This document shows positions 60,586-64,000 of a DNA stretch of 64,000 nucleotides, piece by piece. Source of the DNA: Corynebacterium yonathiae (lineage in GTDB: Bacteria; Actinomycetota; Actinomycetes; Mycobacteriales; Mycobacteriaceae); contig NZ_JAKMUZ010000011.1 of assembly GCF_027570195.1 (NCBI RefSeq), positions 1 to 64,000 on the forward strand. Reading direction: 5' to 3'. The notes under the pieces were generated by a model that was given only the letters and a program-made list of their open reading frames with translations, had not been told where the DNA came from and searched no databases. The position numbers and the translations under genes were made by a program. Each line of letters starts with the position of its first letter. Position 1 is the first letter of the stretch.

Positions 60586-60941
60586 GGGCCTGGGTCATTC
60601 TTTTCCTCGCGATTGCTAGCGAAGTCGTGGGTACCATCGCGCTGAAATACGCGGTGGACCATTTCTGGATCTACGGTGTGGCCGCTTTTTGTTTCATCCT
60701 CGCCTTCGTGCTCCTGCACCGCGTGATGCAAGAAGGCGTCAACGTGGGCGTGGCCTACGGTCTCTGGGCGTCCGGTGGAGTCATTTCCACCGCGCTGCTT
60801 TCCGCCGCGCTATTTGGCGAGCCGCTCGGAGCAGTAAAACTCGCTGGCATCGCGCTCATTATGGCCGGCGTATTCTGCGTGGAAGTGGGCGCTAAACCAG
60901 ACGAGGATGAAGACCGCACGGTGGAGGTGGCACCGCAATGA
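60582..60941 (+). CDS. SMR-family multidrug or guanidinium exporter, first subunit
   Basis: This 119-residue protein starts at a GTG and has four helices with the SMR motif A-S-E-V-V-G-T (Glu in TM1) and W-x-G in G-L-W-A-S-G-G. Its C-terminal tail is acidic (D-E-D-E-D). Overlaps the next SMR gene by 4 bp; such pairs form heterodimers, like YkkCD. No guanidine riboswitch is visible upstream. Confidence 0.88.
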   Translation: MRAWVILFLAIASEVVGTIALKYAVDHFWIYGVAAFCFILAFVLLHRVMQEGVNVGVAYGLWASGGVISTALLSAALFGEPLGAVKLAGIALIMAGVFCVEVGAKPDEDEDRTVEVAPQ

Positions 60942-61255
60942 TCTGGTTTTTACTTTTCCTCGCTACCGCCATTGAGGTCACCGGCACGCTGTGCCTGCGC
61001 ATGTCCGCGGTGACCGGCCGTCGCTTCTGGGTTGTGCTTGTCGCCCTGTGTTATGTCAGCGCCTATGGTTTCTTGGCGCTCGTGCTCAAGGCTGGCATGG
61101 ACTTGGGCGTGGCTTATGGCATCTGGGCTGCCACTGGTGTCGCGCTTACCGCCGTCGCCTCATATCTCCTCTTCAAGGAGCCATTCACCTGGTTAAAATC
61201 CCTCGGAGTGGTTCTGATCGTCGGAGGAGTGCTGCTGGTAGAAGCTGGTGCGTAG
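60938..61255 (+). CDS. SMR-family exporter, second subunit
   Basis: This 105-residue partner has four helices, the TM1 Glu in A-T-A-I-E-V-T-G-T and a W-A-A-T-G-V stretch in TM3. It pairs with the preceding SMR protein. Drug or guanidinium substrate is not predictable from sequence alone. Confidence 0.88.
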   Translation: MIWFLLFLATAIEVTGTLCLRMSAVTGRRFWVVLVALCYVSAYGFLALVLKAGMDLGVAYGIWAATGVALTAVASYLLFKEPFTWLKSLGVVLIVGGVLLVEAGA

Positions 61256-61282
61256 CACCTGCGGGGGCGCTACTATATTTTC

Positions 61283-62149
61283 ATGATGAAAAAGTTGGCG
61301 GTAGGTTCCCTGGTTACCGCACTCTCCCTCGCAATCGCCCCTGCCGCCCAGGCTGTCACCCTCGATCCGCACGCTGTGCCCGCGCGCACCCAGATCACCG
61401 TCCGACATGATTCCGGTGCGACTGTTTCCACCGCTAACGCCCATGAGTCTCGCCCCGCACTGTCTTTGAGCAAGCTCTACTTGGGCTATTGGGTCCTAAA
61501 ATACGGTGCGCCGGCCGACAAAGCCCGCGTGGAGCACATGATCCGTGTGAGCGATGACAACGTGGCTACCGACTTGGATCGTCGCTACCCGCAGGCCATT
61601 CCCAGCATCATCCACGAGTTTGGACTGCGCGAAACGCACTACACCGGGTATTGGGGAACGACCACAACCTCTACTGAAGATGTAGCGCGGTTCACCTCGC
61701 GTATCCAGCACGATCCCATTGCCGCACCCATCATGGCCGGTATGGCTAACGCCGCCCCTGTGGCTGCCGATGGCTACCGCCAAGATTTTGGTACCTCACG
61801 AATTCCTGGCGTTATCGGTACCAAGTTCGGCTGGTCCGATAATCGCCGCATCCATGCCTCGGTATCCACCGCCCCAGGATTTACCGTAGCCGCCAATACC
61901 TACGGTGATGCGGGCACTCATACCGCAGATGTCACCCGGGCCGTACATAATGCCCCAGGCGCACTACCCGCAGCGGGCGGTTCTAGCCAAGCCATCGGCG
62001 CGCGCATCGAACGCGATTTGAATCTACAAGGCCCCGCGCGACAGGCCGTCCGCGATGCCACCCGCACGGCAGCGAGCTACGAGCGTCAAGCCTGCGCGAG
62101 CGCGAACCAGGCATTGGCGCAGGTAACGCCGATGCGCGTGTGTAACTAG
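61283..62149 (+). CDS. Secreted serine hydrolase of the beta-lactamase/transpeptidase type
   Basis: This 288-residue protein has a Sec signal (M-M-K-K-L-A-V-G with cleavage near A-Q-A) and the three motifs S-L-S-K, S-D-N and K-F-G after G-T, like class A beta-lactamase-related enzymes. The third motif is not the usual K-T-G. A C-terminal segment from about 215 has several cysteines or Gln/Ala residues. It may be a D,D-peptidase or esterase; a true beta-lactamase role is not supported. Confidence 0.78.
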   Translation: MMKKLAVGSLVTALSLAIAPAAQAVTLDPHAVPARTQITVRHDSGATVSTANAHESRPALSLSKLYLGYWVLKYGAPADKARVEHMIRVSDDNVATDLDRRYPQAIPSIIHEFGLRETHYTGYWGTTTTSTEDVARFTSRIQHDPIAAPIMAGMANAAPVAADGYRQDFGTSRIPGVIGTKFGWSDNRRIHASVSTAPGFTVAANTYGDAGTHTADVTRAVHNAPGALPAAGGSSQAIGARIERDLNLQGPARQAVRDATRTAASYERQACASANQALAQVTPMRVCN

Positions 62150-62166
62150 GAGTGGCGGAGGCGGAT

Positions 62167-63018
62167 TTAGCGGATGAAGGCGAGAGCGTCTTCGGCGGTG
62201 CTGTGGCTGTAGCTCTCGTCGGTTTTGGCGAGCTTATTGCCGCGCAGGACCAGCCAGATGCTTAGCGGGTAAAGGATAAGCGCTACCACGACGGCTTGGA
62301 TGATGGAGGCCACCTCGGAATCGTGCAGGTAATTCCAGCAAAAGTGCAGGGTAAATGAGGCGGTTAGGGCACCGAGAAAGACGCCGATGCGCCACGACCA
62401 GGGTTTGGCGGCGGCATAGAGTGCCCAGCCGATGCCCCAGCCGGCCAGCGCGGTGAGCAATACGTGCAGGCCAGGGCCGGCGATAAGGCGCAGGCCCCAC
62501 ATTTCAAAAAGTCCCTGAATATCGCTATCGGGGTGCATGGTGGCGCCCATGGCGCCGTAGAGGATATTCTCGCAAGCCTCGAAGCCAAGGCCTACCACTG
62601 CGCCCACCATCCAGCCGTGCCATGGGCGGTTGAGTTGGCGGAAGGACATGAGCACGAAGATGACGCCGGTGGCCTTAGAAATCTCTTCCGGATAGGCACC
62701 GCTCCACGACATCATGGCGTCGACCCAACCGGTGCCGATAGCGAGCTGCATGACCGGTCCAGCGCTGATAAGCGCCAAGGCAACAGCTACTCCGCCGCCC
62801 CAAAGGAAAGCCAGCGTGGCCCACAGGCGCGCCGGGCGGGCCCACATGGGGCTGCGCTGTAGCAAGTAGATGACCAGTGCCACGAGTATGGCGGCGATGA
62901 GCAGGCTGAGCAGACCCATTAGAGGAGAGATTAAAAATGTGCTCAGCGTCTGGAAAAAGAAGGCGATGAGGCCGATGCCGGATAGGAGCCACAGCGTGGT
63001 GCGAAAGAGCTTAGACAT
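62167..63018 (-). CDS. Second PrsW-family intramembrane protease
   Basis: This 283-residue paralogue has the E-E-x-x-K motif (Glu111, Glu112, Lys115), G-F-E-A-C-E-N and later H-V-L-L-T-A in the conserved helices. It shares the module with the PrsW at 21569 but not neighbours. It is one base from the secreted-protein gene upstream, with which it likely forms an operon; that protein may be its substrate (inference). Confidence 0.85.
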   Translation of the reverse strand: MSKLFRTTLWLLSGIGLIAFFFQTLSTFLISPLMGLLSLLIAAILVALVIYLLQRSPMWARPARLWATLAFLWGGGVAVALALISAGPVMQLAIGTGWVDAMMSWSGAYPEEISKATGVIFVLMSFRQLNRPWHGWMVGAVVGLGFEACENILYGAMGATMHPDSDIQGLFEMWGLRLIAGPGLHVLLTALAGWGIGWALYAAAKPWSWRIGVFLGALTASFTLHFCWNYLHDSEVASIIQAVVVALILYPLSIWLVLRGNKLAKTDESYSHSTAEDALAFIR

Positions 63019-63600
63019 CTAGAACATCAACTCCCCGGAGAAGTCAGCGAATTCTGAATTGGCCGCAGCAGGTAGATCCTTTTGGCCGAAGGCATGCCAA
63101 ATGCGGGAGGAGGTGGCCCGTGCCTGATCGCCCTTGCCGGTCACGGTGACCACCCAATCCTTGTTTTCGTCCTCGCCGGTGCCGTCGAGGGAGAGGGCGG
63201 CGGTGGAGGAGGGGGCGTCGGTAAGCAGGAGTGCTCCGTTAGTGCCGTCGAAGGTAGGGGCATCGGCCGGCAAAGGCGCCATGGCTAGGGCGCGGACCAT
63301 GCGGCGCAAGGTGGTGGCATCGTCTTTGGCATCTTCGGTAAGGGTGGCTTGTACGCTGACATCGCCGCAGGTCCAGCCAATGCTGGCGAAGGATTCATAA
63401 TCGCGCTCGCAGTAGAGATCGGGAACGTCGATCTCCCAGTCCTGGCTGGGCTCGGTTAGGGTGACCTGCTCGACGTCCGCGGAGGAATCCGCCAGCGCCG
63501 CCTGCACGATCGCGGGCAGTGCGAGAACCACCGCTACGAACGCAATGACGGCGAGAAAAAGGCGCCGCGGATGCGCTGGAGGAAAGCGATAAAATTTCAT
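63019..63600 (-). CDS. Membrane-anchored extracytoplasmic protein of unknown function
   Basis: With the ATG at 63600 the protein is 193 residues: a basic N-terminus, one hydrophobic segment (about 15-36) and an extracellular domain with cysteines in L-Y-C-E-R-D and W-T-C-G-D-V. The start at 63660 is rejected because the added segment has no ribosome site. The arrangement of one membrane anchor plus a downstream PrsW gene parallels the 22366/21569 pair. Confidence 0.7.
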   Translation of the reverse strand: MKFYRFPPAHPRRLFLAVIAFVAVVLALPAIVQAALADSSADVEQVTLTEPSQDWEIDVPDLYCERDYESFASIGWTCGDVSVQATLTEDAKDDATTLRRMVRALAMAPLPADAPTFDGTNGALLLTDAPSSTAALSLDGTGEDENKDWVVTVTGKGDQARATSSRIWHAFGQKDLPAAANSEFADFSGELMF

Positions 63601-63642
63601 GAACCACACCTTATCTTGCTGCTTTGCCCTAGAGTGGCAAGC

Positions 63643-64000
63643 ATGAAAGATCTTTATCAACTAGTCAATGGACCCTGGCTGGAAAGCCACGTCATTCCCG
63701 ATGATCGCGGTGTGGACGGCACCTTCCACGCGCTGCGCGATGAGGCGGAGGAACTCGTTCACGAGATCGTGGAAAAGGACACCGGCCGCCCGGGCAAGCT
63801 CTATGCCTCCTTTATGGATACTGAGGGAGTCAACGCGGCCGGCATGGCTCCATTGGATGCGGATCTGGATCGCCTGAGCGCGGCTAACCCGGAGGAGCTT
63901 GCGCAGCGCTTGGGTGAACTCGAGCGCACCGGTGTGGGCTCGCCGGTGACCTTCTGGGTATCTAAGGACTCTGGCTCCGAGGACGCCATTGCCTATGTCA
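63643..64000 (+). CDS. M13-family metallopeptidase (neprilysin-like), N-terminal part
   Basis: From ATG 63643 the first 119 residues are in the window. L-Y-Q-L-V-N-G-P-W, then D-D-R-G-V-D-G-T-F and L-D-A-D-L-D-R-L match the N-terminal domain of M13 peptidases. The zinc motif H-E-x-x-H lies beyond the window. No signal peptide is seen at this start. It is divergent from the secreted-protein gene. Confidence 0.85.
   Translation, partial: MKDLYQLVNGPWLESHVIPDDRGVDGTFHALRDEAEELVHEIVEKDTGRPGKLYASFMDTEGVNAAGMAPLDADLDRLSAANPEELAQRLGELERTGVGSPVTFWVSKDSGSEDAIAYV

Noticed and set aside
61283..62149. True class A beta-lactamase
   Set aside because: The third motif is K-F-G and the Glu166 omega-loop motif is not evident, so only a related serine hydrolase is called.
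1..64000. CRISPR array or phage gene cluster
   Set aside because: No regularly spaced repeats and no phage structural, cas or integrase genes were seen.

Overview
The window is a chromosomal segment of a Corynebacterium. The gene order crgA, pknB, pknA, pbpA, rodA, pstP, fhaB, fhaA (all on the minus strand) is the conserved actinobacterial cell-wall/cell-division signalling locus that lies near the origin. The regulatory sites also match corynebacterial regulons: DtxR boxes, a perfect GlxR palindrome, a BioQ-type operator before bioB and a CopR-type tandem box. The species cannot be fixed from the sequence alone.

Layout. 1-9308: a partial unknown gene, the crgA terminator and the Ser/Thr kinase-phosphatase-FHA operon. 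9508-11101: tRNA-Leu(CAG), whose 3' end is the target of an intact IS481-family element flanked by a 17-bp direct repeat. 11219-19658: an acquired copper-resistance segment between two inactive, inverted IS6-family copies. It holds a DnaQ-like exonuclease remnant, a Tat-exported multicopper oxidase, a CueP-type copper lipoprotein, CopRS, a CopZ-like metallochaperone and a CPH-type P1B ATPase. 19670-26176: LURP-one/scramblase-like protein, DUF222/HNH protein, PrsW protease, unknown membrane proteins, CHY zinc-finger protein and M20 peptidase. 26226-28440: bioB, bsaP and a sirtuin.

28441-47088: esterase, a likely DtxR-controlled small RNA, AMP nucleosidase, phosphoribosyltransferase, SulP transporter, ferritin with an upstream DtxR box, HAD hydrolase, ROK regulator, LOG protein, DUF885 protein, two transporters and HrpB helicase. 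A more AT-rich pocket follows, with a cytidine deaminase-ASCH fusion and MepB, then AlkB and an FMN reductase. 47230-53211: the choline-to-glycine-betaine module (betB, betT, betA). 53521-57048: an acquired cadmium module (cmtR, cadA) in gene debris, abutting the relic of a LysE transporter. 57185-64000: LysE, YbjQ, esterase lipoprotein, S4 protein, double VOC protein, ATL, a pair of SMR pumps, a serine hydrolase, a second PrsW protease, a secreted protein and the start of an M13 peptidase.

How the parts work together. CrgA, RodA and PbpA carry out and organise septal/polar wall synthesis, and PknA/PknB/PstP with the FHA proteins set its phosphorylation state. The copper and cadmium segments each combine a sensor with efflux; the copper one adds extracytoplasmic copper oxidation and binding. 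Iron control appears twice within 4 kb: a DtxR box on the promoter of a putative non-coding RNA and another upstream of ferritin, which suggests a local iron-sparing/iron-storage arrangement. The items most worth follow-up are that RNA, the deaminase-ASCH fusion (a possible two-step N4-acetylcytidine salvage enzyme), the IS481 insertion that rebuilds the tRNA 3' end and supplies a terminator, and the hairpin that links ferritin to the next gene.
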